Source: Ricordea florida (lineage: Eukaryota; Cnidaria; Anthozoa; Corallimorpharia; Ricordeidae). From it: a stretch of 64,000 nucleotides of DNA. The notes under the pieces were generated by a model. The model made no database searches. It worked only from the letters and a program-made list of their open reading frames with translations, and was not told the origin of the DNA. Positions 13,391-26,433 of this stretch are shown here, piece after piece. Each line of letters starts with the position of its first letter. Positions within the stretch are counted from its first letter, which is position 1. The stretch covers positions 20,068,712 through 20,132,711 of the forward strand of contig OX453274.1 of assembly GCA_949710005.1 (NCBI GenBank). The letters are read 5' to 3'. The translations under genes were made by a program, and so were the position numbers.

Positions 13391-15310
13391 GATCGCGTAA
13401 GCGTTAGTGTACAAAAGGTAGTCTACTTGAAAGGGCCATTTCTCGGGTTGTACTGAACCGATTTGAGTGAGCCATAGATCGAAATTTAGCTAAGAAGATG
13501 AAGATTGTGTGATATAATTTTCAGAGGGGTTTACTTAGCCGTTTTTGAGAACGAGCTATTCTAACACATTGTAATTTCTCAAAATCAGCCCGTACGGTCG
13601 CGTAAGCGTTAGTGTACAAAAGGTAGTCTCCTTGAAAGGGCCATTTCTCGGGTTGTACTGAACCGATTTGAGTGAGCCATAGATCAAAATTTAGCTAAGA
13701 AGATGTAGATTGTGTGATATAATTTTCAGAGGGGTTTACTTAGCCGTTTTTGAGAACGAGCTATTCTAAAACAGTCTAATTTCTCAAAATCAGCCCGCGG
13801 GTGGAGTAAGCGTTAGTGTACAAAAGGTAGTCTACTTGAAAGGGCCATTTCTCGGGTTGTACTGAACCGATTTGAGTGAGCCATAGATCGAAATTTAGCT
13901 AAGAAGATGTAAATTTTGTGATATAATTTTCAGAGGGGTTTACTTAGCCGTTTTTGAGAACGAGCTATTCTAAATCAGTGTAATTTCTCAAAATCAGCAC
14001 GTACGATCGCGTAAGCGTTAGTGTACAAAAGGTAGTCTACTTGAAAGGGCCATTTCTCGGGTTGTACTGAACCGATTTGAGTGAGCCATAGATCAAAATT
14101 TAGCTAAGAAGATGTAGATTGTGTGATATAATTTTCAGAGGGGTTTACTTAGCCGTTTTTGAGAACGAGCTATTCTAAAACAGTGTAATTTCTCAAAATC
14201 AGCCCGTACGGTCGCGTAAGCGTTAGTGTACAAAAGGTAGTCTACTTGAAAGGGCCATTTCTCGGGTTGTACTGAACCGATTTGAGTGAGCCATAGATTG
14301 AAATTTAGCTAAAAAGATGTAAATTGTGTGATATAATTTTCAGAGGGGTTTACTTAGCCGTTTTTGAGAACGAGCTATTCTAAAACAGTGTAATTTCTCA
14401 AAATCAGCCCGTACGATCGCGTAAGCGTTAGTGTACAAAAGGTAGTCTACTTGAAAGGGCCATTTCTCGGGTTGTACTTAACCGATTTGAGTGAGCCATA
14501 GATCGAAATTTAGCTAAGAAGATGAAGATTGTGTGATATAATTTTCAGAGGGGTTTACTTAGCCGTTTTTGAGAACGAGCTATTCTAACACATTGTAATT
14601 TCTCAAAATCAGCCCGTACGGTCGCGTAAGCGTTTGTGTACAAAAGGTAGTCTCCTTGAAAGGGCCATTTCTCGGGTTGTACTGAACCGATTTGAGTGAG
14701 CCATAGATCAAAATTTAGCTAAGAAGATGTAGATTGTGTGATATAATTTTCAGAGGGGTTTACTTAGCCGTTTTTGAGAACGAGCTATTCTAAAACAGTC
14801 TAATTTCTCAAAATCAGCCCGCGGGTGGAGTAAGCGTTAGTGTACAAAAGGTAGTCTACTTGAAAGGGCCATTTCTCGGGTTGTACTGAACCGATTTGAG
14901 TGAGCCATAGATCGAAATTTAGCTAAGAAGATGTAAATTGTGTGATATAATTTTCAGAGGGGTTTACTTAGCCGTTTTTGAGAACGAGCTATTCTAAATC
15001 AGTGTAATTTCTCAAAATCAGCACGTACGATCGCGTAAGCGTTAGTGTACAAAAGGTAGTCTACTTGAAAGGGCCATTTCTCGGGTTGTACTGAACCGAT
15101 TTGAGTGAGCCATAGATCAAAATTTAGCTAAGAAGATGTAGATTGTGTGATATAATTTTCAGAGGGGTTTACTTAGCCGTTTTTGAGAACGAGCTATTCT
15201 AAAACAGTGTAATTTCTCAAAATCAGCCCGTACGGTCGCGTAAGCGTTAGTGTACAAAAGGTAGTCTACTTGAAAGGGCCATTTCTCGGGTTGTACTGAA
15301 CCGATTTGAG
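13270..15310. repeat. 5-monomer higher-order repeat, 1,024-bp unit, two copies
   Basis: Five marked monomers repeat with an offset of 1,024 bp: 'atagattgaaattt' (13269 and 14293), 'gtacgatcgcg' (near 13388 and 14412), 'taacacattg' (near 13562 and 14586), 'acagtctaat' with 'cgcgggtggag' (13771 and 14795), and 'taaatcagtg' with 'cagcacgtacgatcg' (near 13971 and 14995). The missing base relative to 1,025 lies in the 'gcgggtggag' variant. It overlaps the end of the 1,844-bp repeat by one marker, so it probably arose from its last monomers. A PvuI site (CGATCG) is created in these copies. Confidence 0.92.
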
Positions 15311-16443
15311 TAAGCCATAGATCGAAATTTAGCTAAGAAGATGTAAATTATGTGATATAATTTTCAGAGGGGTTTACTTAGCCGTTTTTGAGAACGAGCT
15401 ATTCTAAAACAGTGTAATTTCTCAAAATTAGCCCGTACGGTCGCGTAAGCGTTAGTGTACAAAAGGTAGTCTACTTGAAAGGGCCATTTCTCGGGTTGTA
15501 CTGAACCGATTTGAGTGAGCCATAGATCAAAATTTAGCTAAGAAGATGTAGATTGTGTGATATAATTTTCAGAGGGGTTTACTTAGCCGTTTTTGAGAAC
15601 GAGCTATTCTAAAACAGTGTAATTTCTCAAAATCAGCCCGTACGGTCGCGTAAGCGTTAGTGTACAAAAGGTAGTCTACTTGAAAGGGCCATTTCTCGGG
15701 TTGTACTGAACCGATTTGAGTGAGCCATAGATCAAAATTTAGCTAAGAAGATGTAGATTGTGTGATATAATTTTCAGAGGGGTTTACTTAGCCGTTTTTG
15801 ACAACGAGCTATTCTAATAAGTGTAATTTCTCAAAATCAGCCTGTACGGTCGCGTAAGCGTTAGTGTACAAAAGGTAGTCTACTTGAAAGGGCCATTTCT
15901 CGGGTTGTACTGAACCGATTTGAGTGAGCCATAGATCGAAATTTAGCTAAGAAGATGTAAATTGTGTGATATAATTTTCAGAGGGGTTTACTTAGCCGTT
16001 TTTGAGAACGAGCTATTCTAAAACAGTGTAATTTCTCAAAATCAGCCCGTACGGTCGCGTAAGCGTTAGTGTACAAAAGGTAGTCTACTTGAAAGGGCCA
16101 TTTCTCGGGTTGTACTGAACCGATTTGAGTGAGCCATAGATCAAAATTTAGCTAAGAAGATGTAGATTGTGTGATATAATTTTCAGAGGGGTTTACTTAG
16201 CCGTTTTTGAGAACGAGCTATTCTAAAACAGTGTAATTTCTCAAAATCAGCCCGTACGGTCGCGTAAGCGTTAGTGTACAAAAGGTAGTCTACTTGAAAG
16301 GGCCATTTCTCGGGTTGTACTGAACCGATTTGAGTGAGCCATAGATCAAAATTTAGCTAAGAAGATGTAGATTGTGTGATATAGTTTTCAGAGGGGTTTA
16401 CTTAGCCGTTTTTGAGAACGAGCTATTCTAAAACAGTGTAATT
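15311..16443. repeat. Mixed monomers between two higher-order blocks
   Basis: Five to six monomers, mostly near consensus. One near 15820 has the 'gacaacgag' marker with a one-base-shorter 'ctaataagtg', related to the 9-monomer block. One near 16384 has 'gatatagtttt'. No other feature is seen. Confidence 0.8.
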
Positions 16444-19400
16444 TCTCAAAATCAGCCCGTACGGTCGCGTAAGCGTTAGTGTACAAAAGGTAGTCTACTT
16501 GAAAGGGCCATTTTTTGGGTTGTACTGAACCGATTTGAGTGAGCCATAGATCAAAATTTAGCTAAGAAGATGTAGATTGTGTGATATAATTTTCAGAGGG
16601 GTTTACTTAGCCGTTTTTGAGAACGAGCTATTCTAATAAAGTGTAATTTCTCAAAATCAGCCCGTACGGTCGCGTAAGCGTTAGTGTACAAAAGGTAGTC
16701 TACTTGAAAGGGCCATTTCTCGGGTTGTACTGAACCGATTTGAGTGAGCCATAGATCGAAATTTAGCTAAGAAGATGTAGATTGTGTGATATAATTTTCA
16801 GAGGGGTTTACTTAGCCGTTTTTGAGAACGAGCTATTCTAAAACAGTGTAATTTCTCAAAATCAGCCCGTACGGTCGCGTAAGCGTTAGTGTACAAAAGG
16901 TAGTCTACTTGAAAGGGCCATTTCTCGGGTTGTACTGAACCGATTTGAGTGAGCCATAGATCGAAATTTAGCTAAGAAGATGTAAATTGTGTGATATAAT
17001 TTTCAGAGGGGTTTACTTAGCCGTTTTTGAGAACGAGCTATTCTAAAACAGTGTAATTTCTCAAAATCAGCCCGTACGGTCGCGTAAGCGTTAGTGTACA
17101 AAAGGTAGTCTACTTGAAAGGGCCATTTCTCGGGTTGTACTGAACCGATTTGAGTGAGCCATAGATCGAAATTTAGCTAAGAAGATGTAGATTGTGTGAT
17201 ATAATTTTCAGAGGGGTTTACTTAGCCGTTTTTGAGAACGAGCTATTCTAAAACAGTGTAATTTCTCAAAATCAGCCCGTACGGTCGCGTAAGCGTTAGT
17301 GTACAAAAGGTAGTCTACTTGAAAGGGCCATTTCTCGGGTTGTACTGAACCGATTTGAGTGAGCCATAGATCGAAATTTAGCTAAGAAGATGTAAATTGT
17401 GTGATATAATTTTCAGAGGGGTTTACTTAGCCGTTTTTGAGAACGAGCTATTCTAAAACAGTGTAATTTCTCAAAATCAGCCCGTACGGTCGCGTAAGCG
17501 TTAGTGTACAAAAGGTAGTCTACTTGAAAGGGCCATTTCTCGGGTTGTACTGAACCGATTTGAGTGAGCCATAGATCACAATTTAGCTAAGAAGATGTAG
17601 ATTGTGTGATATAATTTTCAGAGGGGTTTACTTAGCCGTTTTTAAGAACGAGCTATTCTAAAACAGTGTAATTTCTCAAAATCAGCCCGTACGGTCGCGT
17701 AAGCGTTAGTGTACAAAAGATAGTCTCCTTGAAAGGGCCATTTCTCGGGTTGTACTGAACTGATTTGAGTGAGCCATAGATCAAAATTTAGCTAAGAAGA
17801 TGTAGATTGTGTGATATAATTTTCAGAGGGGTTTACTTAGCCGTTTTTGAGAACGAGCTATTCTAAAACAGTGTAATTTCTCAAAATCAGCCCGTACGGT
17901 CGCGTAAGCGTTAGTGTACAAAAGGTAGTGTACTTGAAAGGGCCATTTCTCGGGTTGTACTGAACCGATTTGAGTGAGCCATAGATCAAAATTTAGCTAA
18001 GAAGATGTAGATTGTGTGATATAATTTTCAGAGGAGTTTACTTAGCCGTTTTTGAGAACGAGCTATTCTAAAACAGTGTAATTTCTCAAAATCAGCCCGT
18101 ACGGTCGCGTAAGCGTTAGTGTACAAAAGGTAGTCTACTTGAAAGGGCCATTTCTCGGGTTGTACTGAACCGATTTGAGTGAGCCATAGATCAAAATTTA
18201 GCTAAGAAGATGTAGATTGTGTGATATAATTTTCAGAGGAATTTACTTAGCCGTTTTTGAGAACGAGCTATTCTAAAACAGTGTAATTTCTCAAAATCAG
18301 CCCGTACGGTCGCGTAAGCGTTAGTGTACAAAAGGTAGTGTACTTGAAAGGGCCATTTCTCGCGTTGTACTGAACCGATTTGAGTGAGCCATAGATCAAA
18401 ATTTAGCTAAGAAGATGTAGATTGTGTGATATAATTTTCAGAGGAGTTTACTTAGCTGTTTTTGAGAACGAGCTATTCTAAAACAGTGTAATTTCTCAAA
18501 ATCAGCCCGTACGGTCGCGTAAGCGTTAGTGTACAAAAGGTAGTCTACTTGAAAGGGCCATTTCTCGGGTTGTACTGAACCGATTTGAGTGAGCCATAGA
18601 TCAAAATTTAGCTAAGAAGATGTAGATTGTGTGATATAATTTTCAGAGGGGTTTACTTAGCCGTTTTTGAAAACGAGCTATTCTCAAACAGTGTAATTTC
18701 TCAAAATCAGCCTGTACGGTCGCGTAAGCGTTAGTGTACAAAAGGTAGTCTACTTGAAAGGGCCATTTCTCGGGTTGTACTGAACCGATTTGAGTGAGCC
18801 ATAGATCGAAATTTAGCTAAGAAGATGTAAATTGTGTGATATAATTTTCAGAGGGGTTTACTTAGCCGTTTTTGAGAACGAGCTATTCTAATACAGTGTA
18901 CTTTCTCAAAATCAGCCCGTACGGTCGCGTAAGCGTTAGTGTACAAAAGGTAGTCTACTTGAAAGGGACATTTCTCGGGTTGTACTGAACCGATTTGAGT
19001 GAGCCATAGATCAAAATTTAGCTAAGAAGATGTAGATTGTGTGATATAATTTTCAGAGGGGTTTACTTAGCCGTTTTTGAGAACGAGCTATTCTAAAACA
19101 GTGTAATTTCTCAAAATCAGCCCGTACGGTCGCGTAAGCGTTAGTGTACAAAAGGTAGTCTACTTGAAAGGGCCATTTCTCGGGTTGTACTGAACCGATT
19201 TGAGTGAGCCATAGATCGAAATTTAGCTAAGAAGATGTAAATTGTGTGATATAATTTTAAGAGGGGTTTACTTAGCCGTTTTTGAGAACGAGCTATTCTA
19301 AAACAGTGTAATTTCTCAAAATCAGCCCGTACGGTCGCGTAAGCGTTAGTGTACAAAAGGTAGTCTACTTGAAAGGGCCATTTCTCGGGTTGTACTGAAC

Positions 19401-21103
19401 CGATTTGAGTGAGCCATAGATCACAATTTAGCTAAGAAGATGTAGATTGTGTGATATAATTTTCAGAGGGGTTTACTTAGCCGTTTTTAAGAACGAGCTA
19501 TTCTAAAACAGTGTAATTTCTCAAAATCAGCCCGTACGGTCGCGTAAGCGTTAGTGTACAAAAGATAGTCTCCTTGAAAGGGCCATTTCTCGGGTTGTAC
19601 TGAACCGATTTGAGTGAGCCATAGATCAAAATTTAGCTAAGAAGATGTAGATTGTGTGATATAATTTTCAGAGGGGTTTACTTAGCCGTTTTTGAGAACG
19701 AGCTATTCTAAAACAGTGTAATTTCTCAAAATCAGCCCGTACGGTCGCGTAAGCGTTACTGTACAAAAGGTAGTGTACTTGAAAGGGCCATTTCTCGGGT
19801 TGTACTAAACCGATTTGAGTGAGCCATAGATCAAAATTTAGCTAAGAAGATGTAGATTGTGTGATATAATTTTCAGAGGGGTTTACTTAGCCGTTTTTGA
19901 GAACGAGCTATTCTAAAACAGTGTAATTTCTCAAAATCAGCCCGTACGGTCGCGTAAGCGTTACTGTACAAAAGGTAGTGTACTTGAAAGGGCCATTTCT
20001 CGGGTTGTACTAAACCGATTTGAGTGAGCCATAGATCAAAATTTAGCTAAGAAGATGTAGATTGTGTGATATAATTTTCAGAGGAGTTTACTTAGCCGTT
20101 TTTGAGAACGAGCTATTCTAAAACAGTGTAATTTCTCAAAATCAGCCCGTACGGTCGCGTAAGCGTTAGTGTACAAAAGGTAGTCTACTTGAAAGGGCCA
20201 TTTCTCGGGTTGTACTGAACCGATTTGAGTGAGCCATAGATCAAAATTTAGCTAAGAAGATGTAGATTGTGTGATATAATTTTCAGAGGGGTTTACTTAG
20301 CCGTTTTTGAGAACGAGCTATTCTAAAACAGTGTAATTTCTCAAAATCAGCCCGTACGGTCGCGTAAGCGTTAGTGTACAAAAGGTAGTGTACTTGAAAG
20401 GGCCATTTCTCGGGTTGTACATAACCGATTTGAGTGAGCCATAGATCAAAATTTAGCTAAGAAGATGTAGATTGTGTGATATAATTTTCAGAGGAGTTTA
20501 CTTAGCCGTTTTTGAGAACGAGCTATTCTAAAACAGTGTAATTTCTCAAAATCAGCCAGTACGGTCGCGTAAGCGTTAGTGTACAAAAGGTAGTCTACTT
20601 GAAAGGGCCATTTCTCGGGTTGTACTGAACCGATTTGAGTGAGCCATAGATAAAAATTTAGCTAAGAAGATGTAGATTGTGTGATATAATTTTCAGAGGG
20701 GTTTACTTAGCCGTTTTTGAAAACGAGCTATTCTAAAACAGTGTAATTTCTCAAAATCAGCCTGTACGGTCGCGTAAGCGTTAGTGTGCAAAAGGTAGTC
20801 TACTTGAAAGGGCCATTTCTCGGGTTGTACTGAACCGATTTGAGTGAGCCATAGATCGAAATTTAGCTAAGAAGATGTAAATTGTGTGATATAATTTTCA
20901 GAGGGGTTTACTTAGCCGTTTTTGAGAACGAGCTATTCTAATACAGTGTACTTTCTCAAAATCAGCCCTTACGGTCGCGTAAGCGTTAGTGTACAAAAGG
21001 TAGTCTACTTGAAAGGGACATTTCTCGGGTTGTACTGAACCGATTTGAGTGAGCCATAGATCAAAATTTAGCTAAGAAGATGTAGATTGTGTGATATAAT
21101 TTT
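16444..21103. repeat. First copy of the 26-monomer duplication (offset 5,330 bp)
   Basis: This 4,660-bp stretch matches 21774-26433 at every diagnostic site I compared, including rare private changes: 'ttttttggg' (16511), 'ctgatttg' (17760), 'aatttactt' (18240), 'cgcgttgtac' (18361), 'ttctcaaaca' (18681), 'gaaagggaca' (18961), 'ataattttaa' (19251), 'cgttactgta' (19755), 'acataacc' (20420), 'gtgtgca' (20785) and 'agccctt' (20965). The two copies have the same length. Outside it, 16443 and 21104 differ from their counterparts. Confidence 0.95.
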
Positions 21104-21773
21104 GAGAGGGGTTTACTGAGCCGTTTTTGAGAACGAGCTATTCTAAAACAGTGTAATTTCTCAAAATCAGCCCGTACGGTCGCGTAAGCGTTAGTGTACA
21201 AAAGGTAGTCTACTTGAAAGGGCCATTTCTCGGGTTGTACTGAACCGATTTGAGTGAGCCATAGATCGAAATTTAGCTAAGAAGATGTAAATTGTGTGAT
21301 ATAATTTTCAGAGGGGTTTACTTAGCCGTTTTTGAGAACGAGCTATTCTAAAACAGTGTAATTTCTCAAAATCAGCCCGTACGGTCGCGTAAGCGTTAGT
21401 GTACAAAAGGTAGTCTACTTGAAAGGGCCATTTCTCGGGTTGTACTGAACCGATTTGAGTGAGCCATAGATCGAAATTTAGCTAAGAAGATGTAAATTGT
21501 GTGATATAATTTTCAGAGGGGTTTACTTAGCCGTTTTTGAGAACGAGCTATTCTAAAACAGTGTAATTTCTCAAAATCAGCCCGTACGGTCGCGTAAGCG
21601 TTAGTGTACAAAAGGTAGTGTACTTGAAAGGGCCATTTCTCGGGTTGTACTTAACCGATTTGAGTGAGCCATAGATCAAAATTTAGCTAAGAAGATGTAG
21701 ATTGTGTGATATAATTTTCAGAGGAGTTTACTTAGCCGTTTTTGAGAACGAGCTATTCTAAAACGGTGTAATA
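21104..21773. repeat. Junction monomers between the two 5,330-bp copies
   Basis: These monomers begin with the paired variant 'ttttgagagg' and 'ttactgagcc' (21101-21120), which in this window otherwise occurs only near 41.2, 45.9, 46.9, 52.7 and 54.7 kb. Two 'atcgaaattt' with 'gtaaattg' monomers follow, then one with 'tagtgtacttg' and 'tacttaacc', then 'gagtttactt'. This short insert separates two otherwise identical stretches and holds the recombination boundary. Confidence 0.8.
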
Positions 21774-24700
21774 TCTCAAAATCAGCCCGTACGGTCGCGT
21801 AAGCGTTAGTGTACAAAAGGTAGTCTACTTGAAAGGGCCATTTTTTGGGTTGTACTGAACCGATTTGAGTGAGCCATAGATCAAAATTTAGCTAAGAAGA
21901 TGTAGATTGTGTGATATAATTTTCAGAGGGGTTTACTTAGCCGTTTTTGAGAACGAGCTATTCTAATAAAGTGTAATTTCTCAAAATCAGCCCGTACGGT
22001 CGCGTAAGCGTTAGTGTACAAAAGGTAGTCTACTTGAAAGGGCCATTTCTCGGGTTGTACTGAACCGATTTGAGTGAGCCATAGATCGAAATTTAGCTAA
22101 GAAGATGTAGATTGTGTGATATAATTTTCAGAGGGGTTTACTTAGCCGTTTTTGAGAACGAGCTATTCTAAAACAGTGTAATTTCTCAAAATCAGCCCGT
22201 ACGGTCGCGTAAGCGTTAGTGTACAAAAGGTAGTCTACTTGAAAGGGCCATTTCTCGGGTTGTACTGAACCGATTTGAGTGAGCCATAGATCGAAATTTA
22301 GCTAAGAAGATGTAAATTGTGTGATATAATTTTCAGAGGGGTTTACTTAGCCGTTTTTGAGAACGAGCTATTCTAAAACAGTGTAATTTCTCAAAATCAG
22401 CCCGTACGGTCGCGTAAGCGTTAGTGTACAAAAGGTAGTCTACTTGAAAGGGCCATTTCTCGGGTTGTACTGAACCGATTTGAGTGAGCCATAGATCGAA
22501 ATTTAGCTAAGAAGATGTAGATTGTGTGATATAATTTTCAGAGGGGTTTACTTAGCCGTTTTTGAGAACGAGCTATTCTAAAACAGTGTAATTTCTCAAA
22601 ATCAGCCCGTACGGTCGCGTAAGCGTTAGTGTACAAAAGGTAGTCTACTTGAAAGGGCCATTTCTCGGGTTGTACTGAACCGATTTGAGTGAGCCATAGA
22701 TCGAAATTTAGCTAAGAAGATGTAAATTGTGTGATATAATTTTCAGAGGGGTTTACTTAGCCGTTTTTGAGAACGAGCTATTCTAAAACAGTGTAATTTC
22801 TCAAAATCAGCCCGTACGGTCGCGTAAGCGTTAGTGTACAAAAGGTAGTCTACTTGAAAGGGCCATTTCTCGGGTTGTACTGAACCGATTTGAGTGAGCC
22901 ATAGATCACAATTTAGCTAAGAAGATGTAGATTGTGTGATATAATTTTCAGAGGGGTTTACTTAGCCGTTTTTAAGAACGAGCTATTCTAAAACAGTGTA
23001 ATTTCTCAAAATCAGCCCGTACGGTCGCGTAAGCGTTAGTGTACAAAAGATAGTCTCCTTGAAAGGGCCATTTCTCGGGTTGTACTGAACTGATTTGAGT
23101 GAGCCATAGATCAAAATTTAGCTAAGAAGATGTAGATTGTGTGATATAATTTTCAGAGGGGTTTACTTAGCCGTTTTTGAGAACGAGCTATTCTAAAACA
23201 GTGTAATTTCTCAAAATCAGCCCGTACGGTCGCGTAAGCGTTAGTGTACAAAAGGTAGTGTACTTGAAAGGGCCATTTCTCGGGTTGTACTGAACCGATT
23301 TGAGTGAGCCATAGATCAAAATTTAGCTAAGAAGATGTAGATTGTGTGATATAATTTTCAGAGGAGTTTACTTAGCCGTTTTTGAGAACGAGCTATTCTA
23401 AAACAGTGTAATTTCTCAAAATCAGCCCGTACGGTCGCGTAAGCGTTAGTGTACAAAAGGTAGTCTACTTGAAAGGGCCATTTCTCGGGTTGTACTGAAC
23501 CGATTTGAGTGAGCCATAGATCAAAATTTAGCTAAGAAGATGTAGATTGTGTGATATAATTTTCAGAGGAATTTACTTAGCCGTTTTTGAGAACGAGCTA
23601 TTCTAAAACAGTGTAATTTCTCAAAATCAGCCCGTACGGTCGCGTAAGCGTTAGTGTACAAAAGGTAGTGTACTTGAAAGGGCCATTTCTCGCGTTGTAC
23701 TGAACCGATTTGAGTGAGCCATAGATCAAAATTTAGCTAAGAAGATGTAGATTGTGTGATATAATTTTCAGAGGAGTTTACTTAGCTGTTTTTGAGAACG
23801 AGCTATTCTAAAACAGTGTAATTTCTCAAAATCAGCCCGTACGGTCGCGTAAGCGTTAGTGTACAAAAGGTAGTCTACTTGAAAGGGCCATTTCTCGGGT
23901 TGTACTGAACCGATTTGAGTGAGCCATAGATCAAAATTTAGCTAAGAAGATGTAGATTGTGTGATATAATTTTCAGAGGGGTTTACTTAGCCGTTTTTGA
24001 AAACGAGCTATTCTCAAACAGTGTAATTTCTCAAAATCAGCCTGTACGGTCGCGTAAGCGTTAGTGTACAAAAGGTAGTCTACTTGAAAGGGCCATTTCT
24101 CGGGTTGTACTGAACCGATTTGAGTGAGCCATAGATCGAAATTTAGCTAAGAAGATGTAAATTGTGTGATATAATTTTCAGAGGGGTTTACTTAGCCGTT
24201 TTTGAGAACGAGCTATTCTAATACAGTGTACTTTCTCAAAATCAGCCCGTACGGTCGCGTAAGCGTTAGTGTACAAAAGGTAGTCTACTTGAAAGGGACA
24301 TTTCTCGGGTTGTACTGAACCGATTTGAGTGAGCCATAGATCAAAATTTAGCTAAGAAGATGTAGATTGTGTGATATAATTTTCAGAGGGGTTTACTTAG
24401 CCGTTTTTGAGAACGAGCTATTCTAAAACAGTGTAATTTCTCAAAATCAGCCCGTACGGTCGCGTAAGCGTTAGTGTACAAAAGGTAGTCTACTTGAAAG
24501 GGCCATTTCTCGGGTTGTACTGAACCGATTTGAGTGAGCCATAGATCGAAATTTAGCTAAGAAGATGTAAATTGTGTGATATAATTTTAAGAGGGGTTTA
24601 CTTAGCCGTTTTTGAGAACGAGCTATTCTAAAACAGTGTAATTTCTCAAAATCAGCCCGTACGGTCGCGTAAGCGTTAGTGTACAAAAGGTAGTCTACTT

Positions 24701-26433
24701 GAAAGGGCCATTTCTCGGGTTGTACTGAACCGATTTGAGTGAGCCATAGATCACAATTTAGCTAAGAAGATGTAGATTGTGTGATATAATTTTCAGAGGG
24801 GTTTACTTAGCCGTTTTTAAGAACGAGCTATTCTAAAACAGTGTAATTTCTCAAAATCAGCCCGTACGGTCGCGTAAGCGTTAGTGTACAAAAGATAGTC
24901 TCCTTGAAAGGGCCATTTCTCGGGTTGTACTGAACCGATTTGAGTGAGCCATAGATCAAAATTTAGCTAAGAAGATGTAGATTGTGTGATATAATTTTCA
25001 GAGGGGTTTACTTAGCCGTTTTTGAGAACGAGCTATTCTAAAACAGTGTAATTTCTCAAAATCAGCCCGTACGGTCGCGTAAGCGTTACTGTACAAAAGG
25101 TAGTGTACTTGAAAGGGCCATTTCTCGGGTTGTACTAAACCGATTTGAGTGAGCCATAGATCAAAATTTAGCTAAGAAGATGTAGATTGTGTGATATAAT
25201 TTTCAGAGGGGTTTACTTAGCCGTTTTTGAGAACGAGCTATTCTAAAACAGTGTAATTTCTCAAAATCAGCCCGTACGGTCGCGTAAGCGTTACTGTACA
25301 AAAGGTAGTGTACTTGAAAGGGCCATTTCTCGGGTTGTACTAAACCGATTTGAGTGAGCCATAGATCAAAATTTAGCTAAGAAGATGTAGATTGTGTGAT
25401 ATAATTTTCAGAGGAGTTTACTTAGCCGTTTTTGAGAACGAGCTATTCTAAAACAGTGTAATTTCTCAAAATCAGCCCGTACGGTCGCGTAAGCGTTAGT
25501 GTACAAAAGGTAGTCTACTTGAAAGGGCCATTTCTCGGGTTGTACTGAACCGATTTGAGTGAGCCATAGATCAAAATTTAGCTAAGAAGATGTAGATTGT
25601 GTGATATAATTTTCAGAGGGGTTTACTTAGCCGTTTTTGAGAACGAGCTATTCTAAAACAGTGTAATTTCTCAAAATCAGCCCGTACGGTCGCGTAAGCG
25701 TTAGTGTACAAAAGGTAGTGTACTTGAAAGGGCCATTTCTCGGGTTGTACATAACCGATTTGAGTGAGCCATAGATCAAAATTTAGCTAAGAAGATGTAG
25801 ATTGTGTGATATAATTTTCAGAGGAGTTTACTTAGCCGTTTTTGAGAACGAGCTATTCTAAAACAGTGTAATTTCTCAAAATCAGCCAGTACGGTCGCGT
25901 AAGCGTTAGTGTACAAAAGGTAGTCTACTTGAAAGGGCCATTTCTCGGGTTGTACTGAACCGATTTGAGTGAGCCATAGATAAAAATTTAGCTAAGAAGA
26001 TGTAGATTGTGTGATATAATTTTCAGAGGGGTTTACTTAGCCGTTTTTGAAAACGAGCTATTCTAAAACAGTGTAATTTCTCAAAATCAGCCTGTACGGT
26101 CGCGTAAGCGTTAGTGTGCAAAAGGTAGTCTACTTGAAAGGGCCATTTCTCGGGTTGTACTGAACCGATTTGAGTGAGCCATAGATCGAAATTTAGCTAA
26201 GAAGATGTAAATTGTGTGATATAATTTTCAGAGGGGTTTACTTAGCCGTTTTTGAGAACGAGCTATTCTAATACAGTGTACTTTCTCAAAATCAGCCCTT
26301 ACGGTCGCGTAAGCGTTAGTGTACAAAAGGTAGTCTACTTGAAAGGGACATTTCTCGGGTTGTACTGAACCGATTTGAGTGAGCCATAGATCAAAATTTA
26401 GCTAAGAAGATGTAGATTGTGTGATATAATTTT
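21774..26433. repeat. Second copy of the 26-monomer duplication
   Basis: This is the partner of 16444-21103. All compared markers recur exactly 5,330 bp on (26 x 205), for example 'ttttttggg' at 21841, 'cgcgttgtac' at 23691, 'ataattttaa' at 24581 and 'agccctt' near 26295. The 670 bp between the copies (21104-21773) are ordinary monomers with their own variants, such as 'acggtgtaatatc' near 21764. I saw no difference inside the copies but did not align every base. Such identity suggests a very recent unequal exchange, or a duplicated assembly segment. Confidence 0.95.

Noticed and set aside
19141-19356. 71-codon minus-strand reading frame
   Set aside because: It is satellite read in one frame for just over one monomer. 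It begins at a TTG rather than ATG, ends at a stop in the next monomer, and exists only because C to A at 19259 changes a TGA present in the consensus. No domain, signal or family match is visible.
24471-24686. Second identical 71-codon minus-strand frame
   Set aside because: It is the 5,330-bp duplicate of the first, with the same change at 24589. Identity reflects the satellite duplication, not protein conservation.
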